This document shows positions 8,549 through 16,395 of a stretch of DNA of 64,000 nucleotides, piece after piece. This DNA is from Segniliparus sp051660745 (GTDB lineage: Bacteria > Actinomycetota > Actinomycetes > Mycobacteriales > Mycobacteriaceae), in contig NZ_JBOFQF010000028.1 of the NCBI RefSeq assembly GCF_051660745.1, positions 446,790 through 510,789 on the forward strand, read 5' to 3'. Each line of letters opens with the position of its first letter. Position 1 is the stretch's first letter. The notes beneath the pieces were generated by a model. The model had not been told where the DNA came from, made no database searches, and saw only the letters and a program-made list of their open reading frames with translations. The position numbers were made by a program, and so were the translations under genes.

Positions 8549-9365
8549 AGCGGCGCAGCCCCTCGTCCAGCACCGCGACGACCAGGTCGCCGGTGAGCCG
8601 GGAGTCGGGGGTGGAGCGCCCGGTGATGAACGGGTAGTCCACGACGGCCGACAGCTCTTTGCCGACGTTGCCGTGGAACTGCCCGAGCGGCCCGACCGCG
8701 TCGCGCAGGATGTACTCCAGCGGGTACGGCGGCGGCCCCATGTTGAAATCCGTGCCGAGGAAGCCTGTGCCGTCTTTGTAGTCGTACTCCTTGGGGTGCC
8801 CGGTGACGTGCTTGCCGAGGATGATGCTCAGGCGGGAGTCCCAGTCCCGGGCGAACGCCAGGCAGGCGACCCCGTAGCACTCGGCGGCGATCGGCTTGCC
8901 CGCCGCCGCGAAAGCCAGGATGACGGAATGCAGCCGCGCGTTGTTCGCCATGTCCACGATCGGCCCGCTGCCCCCGACGAGGAGGATCGCGTCGTAGCGC
9001 CCGACGATTGGCCGCACTGCGGCCTCAAGCTCTCGGTTGTGCGCTTCGAGCTCTCGCAAGTAGTTGGGCGAGCTCAAGAACGGGCGGTCTGGGACGAGGT
9101 CGCGCAGACTCGTAGGATTGTCCAAACGGGTGGACTGGTCGAGGGTTTTGACTTTGGCCGCCATCTCTGGAGTTGTGACGGAACGGCCGAGCGGCGGGTC
9201 GACGAACGAGGGGTCGACGCTCGGCGGGAGCGGCGCGGGGCGCTGCCCGGTCGGCGTGGCGAAATCGATCTGGTACCCGGCCCCGTCGAACGCCTCGAGC
9301 GGGCCGACGAGTTCTTCTCCCCAATATCCGTGCTCGGAGAGGAAGACGAGTATTCTCTTCGACAC
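8538..9365 (-). CDS. DJ-1/PfpI-family protein (first operon gene)
   Basis: The 275-residue protein reads SKRILVFLSEHGYWGEELVGPLEAFDGAGYQIDFATPTG, as in the larger Hsp31-like DJ-1 proteins. The nucleophile Cys163 is in AAECYGVACLAFA. The GTG start at 9365 has AAAGGG seven bases upstream; a longer frame upstream crosses the promoter region and has no support. It is the first gene of the leftward operon. Hsp31-like members can be glyoxalases, deglycases or chaperones. Two different DJ-1 proteins in one operon with a ThDP enzyme suggest linked handling of 2-oxo compounds; this is inference. Confidence 0.85.
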   Translation of the reverse strand: MSKRILVFLSEHGYWGEELVGPLEAFDGAGYQIDFATPTGQRPAPLPPSVDPSFVDPPLGRSVTTPEMAAKVKTLDQSTRLDNPTSLRDLVPDRPFLSSPNYLRELEAHNRELEAAVRPIVGRYDAILLVGGSGPIVDMANNARLHSVILAFAAAGKPIAAECYGVACLAFARDWDSRLSIILGKHVTGHPKEYDYKDGTGFLGTDFNMGPPPYPLEYILRDAVGPLGQFHGNVGKELSAVVDYPFITGRSTPDSRLTGDLVVAVLDEGLRRYGW

Positions 9366-9743
9366 TGTCGAGCCCTTTCTCTGTGTGCGTGTTGGAGTCG
9401 GTCCTGGAATTCCAGAGAATTCCTCTGCTCGGATGAACCGATATGGCTGTTTGTTCATATGAGAATCCGTGCTACCAATGAAATGAGAGTTAACACGAGC
9501 GAGACGATAGTGTCCAATGCCTCGTGCTATACGATTTCTGCATAGTAATAAAACGACGAGGTCGTCGGTATGGCAGAGGGCGGCGGACCGGGTTCTCGGA
9601 ACGCGGAGCGGTTTGATTCTGGGCGAAACGCAAAAGTTGAATGCTATTCTGGGCCGCAAAGGCGGTTTCCACGGGAGCGAGGAAGGGCCGTCAGAATTTC
9701 CGTCCCCCAGAATTTCCACCCCAGCGATAGGGAGCATAGCAGC
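9366..9743. other. Divergent promoter region of the DJ-1/ThDP operon
   Basis: This 378-base, relatively AT-rich stretch separates the leftward operon from a rightward hypothetical gene. It has no supported gene. It contains the palindrome CTGGAATTCCAG (9404-9415) overlapping a second near-palindrome centred on GAATTC (9414-9426). It also holds a direct repeat CAGAATTTCC at 9692-9701 and 9709-9718, just ahead of the rightward gene. These are candidate regulator-binding sites. Confidence 0.5.
9404..9426. promoter_or_regulatory. Overlapping palindromes, candidate operator
   Basis: CTGGAATTCCAG (9404-9415) is a perfect 12-base palindrome. It is followed without a gap by an imperfect palindrome around a second GAATTC (9414-9426). 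The pair sits 39-61 bases upstream of the GTG of the leftward operon, where a repressor or activator would act. The binding protein is unknown; the LysR at 716 is one candidate. Confidence 0.4.
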
Positions 9744-10148
9744 ATGATGCCTTTCGACGGGCCTCATTACACGTACAGCCGTAGCTCGGGCACGGGGGGC
9801 CCTGACTATGAGATCCGCATCGGCATCCAAGTGTGCGAGGCGTGGCTGCATATCGACAAACCGGGATTCGAGCTTGTTCCGAACCGGGTGCGCAAGACCG
9901 TCGAGGTCGCTGTGCTCGGAGAGTTCGCGGCGGGATTCCGAAGGCTGATAGACCAGGCTTGGCCGTCCGACGACCTGCGGAGCTACAGCCAAGTGGAGCA
10001 GTATCTGGGATGTTTTCCCGCCCCGGACGTCGCCAGTGTCGCCGTTTTCGCGGGCAGGGGGGACTCGTTGGAGAAGCATGTCGCCCTCGCAGGCTTGCTC
10101 CGGCCGGTCGCTTCGCTCTTCGCGGAAGAGATCCGTCTCCTCGGCTAG
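9744..10148 (+). CDS. Hypothetical protein
   Basis: The 134-residue protein starts at one of two adjacent ATG codons (9744 or 9747) after a GGGAG site. It contains no signal peptide or membrane segment. A first half rich in Ser, Gly and Tyr (PFDGPHYTYSRSSGTGGPDYEIRI) is followed by mixed alpha/beta sequence ending VASLFAEEIRLLG. No family is recognised. It is divergent from the DJ-1/ThDP operon. Its stop codon interlocks with that of the convergent solute-binding protein gene (a shared CTAG at 10145-10148). Confidence 0.6.
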   Translation: MMPFDGPHYTYSRSSGTGGPDYEIRIGIQVCEAWLHIDKPGFELVPNRVRKTVEVAVLGEFAAGFRRLIDQAWPSDDLRSYSQVEQYLGCFPAPDVASVAVFAGRGDSLEKHVALAGLLRPVASLFAEEIRLLG

Positions 10149-11290
10149 AACGCCCCTGGGGCGAGGCCGAGGTCGCCGTTGGGGTTGGCGCCGACGACTT
10201 CGCCGACGTAGAGGGTGGCCTGGGTGCGGAACTGCTCGACGGCGGCCCGGTCGGACATGAATTTCACGAAGGCCAGCGGATCGGTGTTGGTGTAGTCCCA
10301 GATCGGCTTGCGGCCCGCAGGCGGGGCGACATCGTTGCGGCTGGACCAGGTGCCGATGGTTTTCTCCTGGACCTCTTTGGAGGTCAGCCAGCTCAGGTAG
10401 AGGCGGGCGGCGGCGGGGTGCGGGGCGGATTTGAGGACGGCGGCAGTCTGCGCCCAGGCGACCCAGGGGCTGGTCTGCGGGATGACCGCACGGGAGTCGC
10501 CGGGGGAGGCGGGGCCGGAGGTGCCGAGCGAGGCCGCGGCGTGCCCGTTGGTCACCGCGTCAGAGGAGTCTTGGGTGCCCCGGACAAAGGTGGGGTGCTG
10601 GGCGACGAGCTTTGCGAGGTAGTCCCAGCCGTACTTGTCCACGAGCTGCTTGAAGTAGAACAGCACCGCGTCGTCGTCGTTGGGGTAGGTGATGGTCAGC
10701 GAGTTCGCCAGCTCGGGGGCGAGGAAGTCCTGCGCCTCTTCGGGGGCTTTGCGCCCGGCGAGGACTTTGTCGTTGACGATCTCGGCGAAGAAGTAGAAGA
10801 ACGCGCCGGTGTAGTAGCCGTCGGGGTCTTTGATCCGTGGGTCGATGTGCTCCCACGAGGCAGGTTTGAACTGGGCGAGCTTGCCTTCTTGCTTCCACCG
10901 GGGGAAGTCGTTCACGGTCTGGAGCTGCACCACGTCGGCGACGGTCTTGCCGGTCGTCGCGAGCTGGTTGTCGATCCGTCCGTCGTGCAGCTTGCTGAAG
11001 TCCACGACGTCGTGGACCTCGATGCCGGGGAATCGCTGGACGAACGCGTCCTTGAGGTAGTCCTGCTGGTTCGGCTTGTCGCCGCCGGCGTAGATGACGA
11101 GCTTGCCGCCCTCGGCCTTCGCCTGCTGGTACAGCTGGTCGATCTCCTGCTGCTCGGCGGCGCTCGCGGCCGGGGAGGTTTGCGCGGGGGAGGTCGGCGA
11201 CTGCCCGGACGGGCTCTGGCAGCCGCCGAGCGCGAGCGCCGCCACGGCTGCCGCGCCGAGCGAGCGCCGCGTGATCGACCTGGTTCCCAT
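10145..11290 (-). CDS. Solute-binding lipoprotein of an ABC transporter
   Basis: The protein starts MGTRSITRRSLGAAAVAALALGGC, a twin-arginine-like export signal with a lipobox (LGGC) at the Cys, so a lipidated exported protein is expected. The mature part (GKLVIYAGGDKPNQQDYLKDAFVQRFPGIEV ... VVQLQTVNDFPRWKQEGKLAQFKP) follows the periplasmic-binding fold of family 1 / iron- or thiamine-type binding proteins. The family delivers a small solute to a membrane permease, but no permease or ATPase gene is adjacent, so the transporter partner must be elsewhere. The ATG at 11290 was chosen because it places the signal at the N-terminus; an upstream ATG at 11344 would add 18 residues. The upstream gap is shared with the nitrogen cluster and holds two palindromes. 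Confidence 0.85.
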   Translation of the reverse strand: MGTRSITRRSLGAAAVAALALGGCQSPSGQSPTSPAQTSPAASAAEQQEIDQLYQQAKAEGGKLVIYAGGDKPNQQDYLKDAFVQRFPGIEVHDVVDFSKLHDGRIDNQLATTGKTVADVVQLQTVNDFPRWKQEGKLAQFKPASWEHIDPRIKDPDGYYTGAFFYFFAEIVNDKVLAGRKAPEEAQDFLAPELANSLTITYPNDDDAVLFYFKQLVDKYGWDYLAKLVAQHPTFVRGTQDSSDAVTNGHAAASLGTSGPASPGDSRAVIPQTSPWVAWAQTAAVLKSAPHPAAARLYLSWLTSKEVQEKTIGTWSSRNDVAPPAGRKPIWDYTNTDPLAFVKFMSDRAAVEQFRTQATLYVGEVVGANPNGDLGLAPGAF

Positions 11291-11351
11291 AGCGCGCTTC
11301 TTCCTGTTCGGCGGTGATGTGCGAGACGGTTGTCCGAGGGACATCCTAGGC

Positions 11352-11381
11352 GATATTCACTTGAATGATCAAGTAGATATC
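11352..11381. promoter_or_regulatory. 30-base imperfect palindrome, candidate operator
   Basis: The two halves are GATATTCACTTGA (11352-11364) and TCAAGTAGATATC (11369-11381), separated by ATGA. They match at 11 of 13 positions, with a perfect ACTTGA/TCAAGT core. The site lies about 60 bases upstream of the preferred start of the solute-binding lipoprotein gene. It differs from the TTTC-N12-GAAA operators nearby, so a second regulator is likely. Confidence 0.5.
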
Positions 11382-11413
11382 ACCCGTATTTTTATCTCTG
11401 GCCTCGCGCGGGG

Positions 11414-11443
11414 CCATGTTTCGATCACACGATAGAAACATGG
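11414..11443. promoter_or_regulatory. Operator copy 1 of the TTTC-N12-GAAA palindrome
   Basis: Nine-base arms CCATGTTTC (11414-11422) and GAAACATGG (11435-11443) flank a 12-base core with the pattern xATCAxxxGATx. The same arm spacing and core recur at 14661 and 14762. The site lies in the divergent gap between the solute-binding lipoprotein gene and the first gene of the nitrogen cluster, so it may control both. Confidence 0.65.
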
Positions 11444-11557
11444 GCAATCCGGAGGTCATCAACGGTCACCGGATCTTCACGGCGGGGCAATTCGGAGAAA
11501 TATTTCGCCCGGAAAACTGTCGATTGATAGAAATTGCGCGGCTTCGGGAAGGCGAAC

Positions 11558-12208
11558 ATGACGACGAACACGACAGCGGCGAGGCTCGGCGACCTGGCCG
11601 GGGTCTGGCGCAGGACGCTGTTCGCCTTGGGGGAGTTCCGGGACGAGTCGACCCAGGTGTGGTGGCTCCAAGCGCGGACGCTGTTCGTGGATCTGCGCCT
11701 GCCCTCTGGCTCGGCCACGCCGGAGGGCTTCGCCGGGCAGCTCGTGCAGGAGGGCGACGTCTTCGAGTGGCGGCGCGTCGTCGACCTGCGTCCGAGCGCG
11801 GGAGCCCCCGACGCGGGACTGCTCCGGTTCGAAGGCGAGACGCTCGTGGAAACCGGGGTCCACGCGCCATACCGAGAGCACTGGGCGCGTGAGGGCGGTT
11901 CCGAAGACGTCTGGGCCGCAGAGCTCGTGGGCGGGGCGGGGGAGCGGGCTGTGGTGGTGCGGGTCGGCTCCCGGTTCGCTTTTGCGAGCTCCGCGCCGAT
12001 CGGGACGGGGCTGGCCCAGATCGTTGTCGGCGTCCGCGCTGACGGGGGCTGGACCGCGCTGGAAGCCGCCGACCCGGCGGACGTCGGCGCGCGGCTGGCC
12101 TTGACGGCTGGGCCCGAACACATGCGCAGCGAGTTCCGCAGGGCGGACGGGGCCACAACGGCCCGTCGCTGGAAGGTTGTCCACGAAGAAGGAGATCGCG
12201 CGTTATGA
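11558..12208 (+). CDS. Hypothetical protein, first gene of the nitrogen cluster
   Basis: The 216-residue soluble protein reads GDLAGVWRRTLFALGEFRDESTQVWWLQARTLFVDLRLP. It alternates strands (VWWLQARTLFVDLR, VFEWRRVVDLRP, AVVVRVGSRFAFA), suggesting a lipocalin-like beta barrel. No characterised family is recognised with confidence. The ATG at 11558 follows GGGAAGG at good spacing. The 3' end overlaps the 2OG-oxygenase start by ATGA, so the two are probably co-translated. A small-molecule-binding or assembly role in the pathway is a guess. Confidence 0.75.
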   Translation: MTTNTTAARLGDLAGVWRRTLFALGEFRDESTQVWWLQARTLFVDLRLPSGSATPEGFAGQLVQEGDVFEWRRVVDLRPSAGAPDAGLLRFEGETLVETGVHAPYREHWAREGGSEDVWAAELVGGAGERAVVVRVGSRFAFASSAPIGTGLAQIVVGVRADGGWTALEAADPADVGARLALTAGPEHMRSEFRRADGATTARRWKVVHEEGDRAL

Positions 12209-13254
12209 GCTTGTTGACCCCGTTCACCTCGGTCCCCGTGATCGATATCGCCGGGCTGCGCGCCTGCGACCCGGCTTTGGAGCGTTCCATCGCCGAGGAG
12301 ATCGGCCGCGCGGCAAGGGACGTCGGCTTCTTCCAGATCACCGGCACAGGGGCCCGTGATGAGGATTTCCAGGCGTTGCTCGCCGCGACCAAGGAGTTCT
12401 TCGCGCTGCCGCTTGAGGAGAAGATGCGCTCGTACATCGGGCTCTCCCGCTGTCACCGGGGCTATGTGCCGATCGGGGAGGAGGACTTGGACGACAACCC
12501 GACTCCCAACCTCAAGGAGGCGTTCGACACCGCGCTGGACCTGCCCGAGGACGATCCCGACTACCTGGCGGGCAATCCCATGCTCGGGCCGAACGTTTGG
12601 CCCGCCTTGCCGGGCTTCTCCACCGTGGTGACCCGGTACTACTCCGGCATGATCGAGCTCGGGCGGCTGCTTTTCCGGGCGTTCGCGACGGCGTTGGGCG
12701 AGGACCCGGAGCTGTTCACGGCGGCGGCGACCAAGGCTCCGAGCCAGCTGCGCCTCATCCACTACCCCCACGACCCTCGGGCCAGCGATGTGGAGGGCAT
12801 CGGGGCGCACACCGACATGGAGTGTTTCACCCTGCTGCGCCCGACCGCCCCTGGGCTGGAGGTCCTCAACGGCGCGGGGGAGTGGATCGACGTCCCGTTC
12901 ATCGAGGGCGCGCTGGTGGTCAACATCGGGGACTTATTGGAGACTTGGACCAACGGCGAGTTCGTGGCGACCACGCACCGCGTCCGCAAGGTCGAGGAGG
13001 AGCGGTACGCCTTCCCGCTCTTCTTCTGCGTGGACTACCACACCGCTGTGGAGCCGTTGCCTCGTTTCGTGCGGCCGGGCGGCGGCAAGCGGCGGGGCGT
13101 GGTCGCCGGGGAGCACCTCTTCGCGATCACCGTCCATTACTTCCGCTACCTGCGGGAGCGGCTCGCGAAAGGGGAGATCGCGCTCCCCGAGGGGGCGCTG
13201 CCGCCGGAGAGCTTCGGCCAGGGCGCCGTCCATCGCGAGGAGGCACGGGCATGA
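12205..13254 (+). CDS. 2-oxoglutarate/Fe(II)-dependent oxygenase, isopenicillin N synthase-like
   Basis: The 349-residue protein has the N-terminal DIOX_N region (SVPVIDIAGLR ... ARDVGFFQITGTG) and the double-stranded beta-helix core. The iron triad is visible as His202-x-Asp204 (GAHTDMECFTLL) and His258 (TTHRV). Arg267 is the likely 2-oxoglutarate anchor, followed by YAFPLFF. Most relatives hydroxylate or oxidise small amino-acid-like molecules. In a cluster that ends in allophanate hydrolase, a role in releasing guanidine or a related nitrogen compound from a larger substrate is attractive but unproven. The start and stop overlap both neighbours by ATGA. Confidence 0.9.
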   Translation: MSLLTPFTSVPVIDIAGLRACDPALERSIAEEIGRAARDVGFFQITGTGARDEDFQALLAATKEFFALPLEEKMRSYIGLSRCHRGYVPIGEEDLDDNPTPNLKEAFDTALDLPEDDPDYLAGNPMLGPNVWPALPGFSTVVTRYYSGMIELGRLLFRAFATALGEDPELFTAAATKAPSQLRLIHYPHDPRASDVEGIGAHTDMECFTLLRPTAPGLEVLNGAGEWIDVPFIEGALVVNIGDLLETWTNGEFVATTHRVRKVEEERYAFPLFFCVDYHTAVEPLPRFVRPGGGKRRGVVAGEHLFAITVHYFRYLRERLAKGEIALPEGALPPESFGQGAVHREEARA

Positions 13255-14657
13255 GCGACTCGTTCGGGCGCGTCGAGGCGAGGGGCGTCGACCACGTCCC
13301 CGCCTGCGAGCGGCACGGCAAACCTCGGGAGCTGTTCTGGGTGTGGCTCGCCTCGAACGTCTCGCACCTGTATATCGTGCTCGGCGGCGCGGTGCTGCTG
13401 CTCGGGCTCACGCTGTGGCAGGCGCTGGCCGTGGTGTTCGTCGGCAACGCGTTCTGGGTCTTGGTGGGCTGGCTCTCGATCAGCGGCTACGCCTCGGGGA
13501 CTCCGAGCTGCGTGGTGACGCGCGCGCTCTTCGGGGTCCGGGGCAACCGGGTCTTCGGCGCGGGCATGGGATGGCTGACCTGCGTCCTGTTCGAATCGAT
13601 CAACCTCGTGCTCGGCGCGTCGGCTGGGTTCGCCCTCGCGCGTCGGTTCGGGGTGTCGGTCGGCGTGCCGGTCGAGGCCGCCGTCCTCTGCTGCCTCGCG
13701 GCGGCGACGTTCGCGCTGAGCGTCTACGGGCACGCCACGATCGTCCGTTTGAGCGTCGTGTTCACGGTCGTGCTGGCCATCGGGGTCGCCCTGCTTGGGT
13801 ATTTCGTTGTCGGGCACGCCCGGCTCGATTACGCGCCGCCGGTCCCGCTGTCTGGGGCGAAGCTGTGGACGGCCCTCTTGGCAGGCTTCGCCCTGGCCGT
13901 CTCGACCCCCTTCTCGTGGGGCAGCAGCGCCGACTACGCCCGTTACCTCCCCGAGCGCTCGTCGCCGCGCGCGGTGCTGTTGTGGACGGCGGCTGGCGGC
14001 TTCCTGCCGAGCTTCCTGCTCTGCGCGATCGGCGCGCTCGCGGGCACGAGGATCGACATGTCCGACCCGCAGGTCTCGCTCGCCCAGATCGTCCCCGGTT
14101 GGTTCTACCCGGTCTTCCTCGTGCTCATCGTCGTCGGGACGGTCACCAACAACGTCTTGACCGCGTACAGCTCGGGGCTGGCGCTGCAGGCGATGGGGGT
14201 GCGGCTGAGCCGCGCGTGGTCGGTTCTGCTCGACGGCCTCGTCGCGGGGGCCGTCGCCGTCTACGCGTTGTTCGTCGCGTCCTCCTTCGTCGCGGCGCTG
14301 GGCAACGCGTTGCAGGTCGTCACGATTGTCTGCGGCCCGACGATCGCCATCTACGCGATGGACATCGCGCTGCGGCGCAACCGCTACAACGGCCCCGAAC
14401 TGCTCGACGAGTCGGAGCGGAGCCCGCACTGGCACCAGGGCGGCTTCCGGCTTGCCGGGGTGCTCGCCCTGGTCTGCGGCACGACGGCCGGGCTGGCGTG
14501 CGTGAACACCGCGCTCTACGAGGGGCCGGTGGCGAGGGCGCTCGGCGGGATGGACGTATCGGTCGTCGCGGGCTCGTCCGTCGGCCTCGTGGTGTTCTGC
14601 GCCGTGCGCTGGCTCGGGGCACGCTCGGGAGCCGCGCTCGTCGCCGACCCGGCGTAG
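13251..14657 (+). CDS. NCS1-type nucleobase/cation symporter
   Basis: The 468-residue membrane protein has about 12 hydrophobic segments. It carries the purine-cytosine permease pattern: FWVWLASNVSHLYIVLGGAVLLLGLTLWQAL, FVGNAFWVLVGWLSISGYASGTPSCVVTRALFG, and FSWGSSADYARYLP. The family imports cytosine, allantoin, hydantoins and related nitrogen-rich compounds with Na+ or H+. Its coupling (ATGA) to the 2OG oxygenase suggests that the imported compound is the oxygenase substrate or a close relative. The start is fixed by that overlap. Confidence 0.88.
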   Translation: MSDSFGRVEARGVDHVPACERHGKPRELFWVWLASNVSHLYIVLGGAVLLLGLTLWQALAVVFVGNAFWVLVGWLSISGYASGTPSCVVTRALFGVRGNRVFGAGMGWLTCVLFESINLVLGASAGFALARRFGVSVGVPVEAAVLCCLAAATFALSVYGHATIVRLSVVFTVVLAIGVALLGYFVVGHARLDYAPPVPLSGAKLWTALLAGFALAVSTPFSWGSSADYARYLPERSSPRAVLLWTAAGGFLPSFLLCAIGALAGTRIDMSDPQVSLAQIVPGWFYPVFLVLIVVGTVTNNVLTAYSSGLALQAMGVRLSRAWSVLLDGLVAGAVAVYALFVASSFVAALGNALQVVTIVCGPTIAIYAMDIALRRNRYNGPELLDESERSPHWHQGGFRLAGVLALVCGTTAGLACVNTALYEGPVARALGGMDVSVVAGSSVGLVVFCAVRWLGARSGAALVADPA

Positions 14658-14660
14658 CCC

Positions 14661-14686
14661 ATATTTCTGTCACTTGATAGAAATAT
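14661..14686. promoter_or_regulatory. Operator copy 2 of the TTTC-N12-GAAA palindrome
   Basis: Arms ATATTTC (14661-14667) and GAAATAT (14680-14686) flank the core TGTCACTTGATA. Pairing inside the core (TCA/TGA) extends the symmetry. It begins four bases after the stop of the NCS1 permease gene and lies about 115 bases upstream of the APC permease gene. Confidence 0.7.
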
Positions 14687-14761
14687 TCGTCATCAGGAGT
14701 TTTCGGCGCGAAACACGATCGGCACATGGGGGCAATCGAGCGGCAAAGCGCCTCGCCCAAC

Positions 14762-14787
14762 CTTTTTCTATCAGTTGATCGAAAAAG
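14762..14787. promoter_or_regulatory. Operator copy 3 of the TTTC-N12-GAAA palindrome
   Basis: Arms CTTTTTC (14762-14768) and GAAAAAG (14781-14787) flank TATCAGTTGATC. It ends 12 bases before the ATG of the APC permease and runs into its ribosome binding site region, so binding there should block transcription or translation start. The site is 101 bases from copy 2, which would allow loop formation. Confidence 0.7.
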
Positions 14788-14799
14788 ATTGGAGCGGCC

Positions 14800-16350
14800 A
14801 TGGCCTCGGTGATCGAACGCTCGGCGGCGGACGCGGACGACCTCGTCGCGCTCGGCTACCAGCCGCAGCTGCACCGCAGCCTCGGCAAGTTCGCCTCGTT
14901 CGCGGCGGGTTTCTCCTTCGTCTCCATCTTGACGACGATCTTCCAGCTGTTCGGCTTCGGCTTCGGCTTCGCGGGCCCGGCGTTCTTCTGGGCCTGGCCA
15001 GTCGTCTTCCTCGGCCAGTACATGGTGGCGCTCAACTTCGCCGAGCTCGCTGCCCGCTACCCGATCTCCGGGGCGGTCTTCCATTGGTCTCGCAGGCTCG
15101 GCGGCGCCGCAGTCGGCTGGTTCGCGGGCTGGTTCATGATCGTCGCGCAGATCGTGACCGCCTCGGCCGCCGCGATCGCCTTGCAGGTGGTGCTGCCCTC
15201 GGTGTGGCGGGGGTTCCAGATCGTCGGCTCAGACCCCTCGCTCACGAGCATGAGCGGAGCCTCTAACGCCGTGCTGCTCGGCGCGGTCCTCGTCGCGGCG
15301 ACCACGGCGATCAACGCGGTCGGAGTCTCGTGGATGTCGGCGGTGAACTCGATCGGGGTCAGCTGCGAGATCGTGGGCGTCGTCGCGGTGGTCGGGATGT
15401 TGTTCTGGCACGCCGAGCGGGGGCCGCAAGCGGTGCTGAGCACCGGGGCGGTCCCGCACGCGGGGTATGCCGGGGCGTTCGTCGTCTCCGGCCTGATGGC
15501 CGCGTACGTCATGGTGGGGTTCGGCTCGGCGAGCGAGCTCGCGGAAGAGACGCGCAATCCGCGCAAGGTCGCCCCGCGCACGATCCGCTCCGCCATCGTC
15601 GTGTCCGCCATCGGCGGCGGCCTCATGATCCTCGCCGCGCTGATGGCCGCGCCCAGCCTTGTCGACGGCAAACTGGCCTCGGCAGGGCTGCCGTATGTGC
15701 TGGACAGCAAGCTCGGCTCGCCGTTCGGCAAGCTCCTGCTCGTCGATGTGGCTATCGCGATCTTTGTCTGCACGCTCGCGATCCAGACTTCCGCAGCCCG
15801 GCTGGTCTTCTCCATGGCACGGGACGGGAAGCTGCCGTTCGCGCGTGTCCTCGCCAGCGTGAACGCGCGGACCGGGACGCCGATCGCCCCCGCTGTCGTC
15901 GTCGGGTTCTGCTGCGTGCTGGTGCTCGCCGTGAATTTTGGCAACGCGGCCCTGTTCACCAGCCTGTGCAGTGTCTGCATCGCCTTGATCTACCTCGCCT
16001 ACCTCTTCGTCACCGCGCCGTTGCTGCTGAACCGGCTGGGCTGGCGCGGCAAGAGCTGGGACTCGAACCGAGGGCAGTTCGACACAGACGGCGCGCCGCT
16101 CTTCTCCTTGGGCCGATGGGGCTTGCCGGTCAACGCGCTGGCCGTGCTCTACGGGGCGCTCATGGTGGTGAACCTGGCGTGGCCGAGGACCGAGGTCTTC
16201 GACCCGACAGGGGAGCAGCCGCTGTTGCGCTGGATCGCTCCGGCGGCGATCGCGTTGGTGCTGGCGGCGGGGGCGGTGCTCTATCCGAGGCGCGGGGAGT
16301 CCGCAGCCGAGGCCGCCGCGCCGCAGCCGTTTGCCGCTGCGGCGAAGTAG
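14800..16350 (+). CDS. APC-superfamily permease
   Basis: The 516-residue protein has about 12 transmembrane segments. It has the amino acid/polyamine/organocation start LGYQPQLHRSLGKFASFAAGFSFVSILTTIFQLF and the conserved GFGSASELAEETRNPRKVAPRTI loop. APC permeases of this subtype are the usual partners of urea/guanidine carboxylase clusters and probably import the nitrogen source. The cluster therefore encodes two different transporters. The gene has its own promoter region with two operator copies and starts a run of tightly coupled downstream genes. Confidence 0.9.
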   Translation: MASVIERSAADADDLVALGYQPQLHRSLGKFASFAAGFSFVSILTTIFQLFGFGFGFAGPAFFWAWPVVFLGQYMVALNFAELAARYPISGAVFHWSRRLGGAAVGWFAGWFMIVAQIVTASAAAIALQVVLPSVWRGFQIVGSDPSLTSMSGASNAVLLGAVLVAATTAINAVGVSWMSAVNSIGVSCEIVGVVAVVGMLFWHAERGPQAVLSTGAVPHAGYAGAFVVSGLMAAYVMVGFGSASELAEETRNPRKVAPRTIRSAIVVSAIGGGLMILAALMAAPSLVDGKLASAGLPYVLDSKLGSPFGKLLLVDVAIAIFVCTLAIQTSAARLVFSMARDGKLPFARVLASVNARTGTPIAPAVVVGFCCVLVLAVNFGNAALFTSLCSVCIALIYLAYLFVTAPLLLNRLGWRGKSWDSNRGQFDTDGAPLFSLGRWGLPVNALAVLYGALMVVNLAWPRTEVFDPTGEQPLLRWIAPAAIALVLAAGAVLYPRRGESAAEAAAPQPFAAAAK

Positions 16351-16395
16351 CGCGCCGAACGAGAAGCGACAAAGAGACAAGAGAGGAGACGGCGG

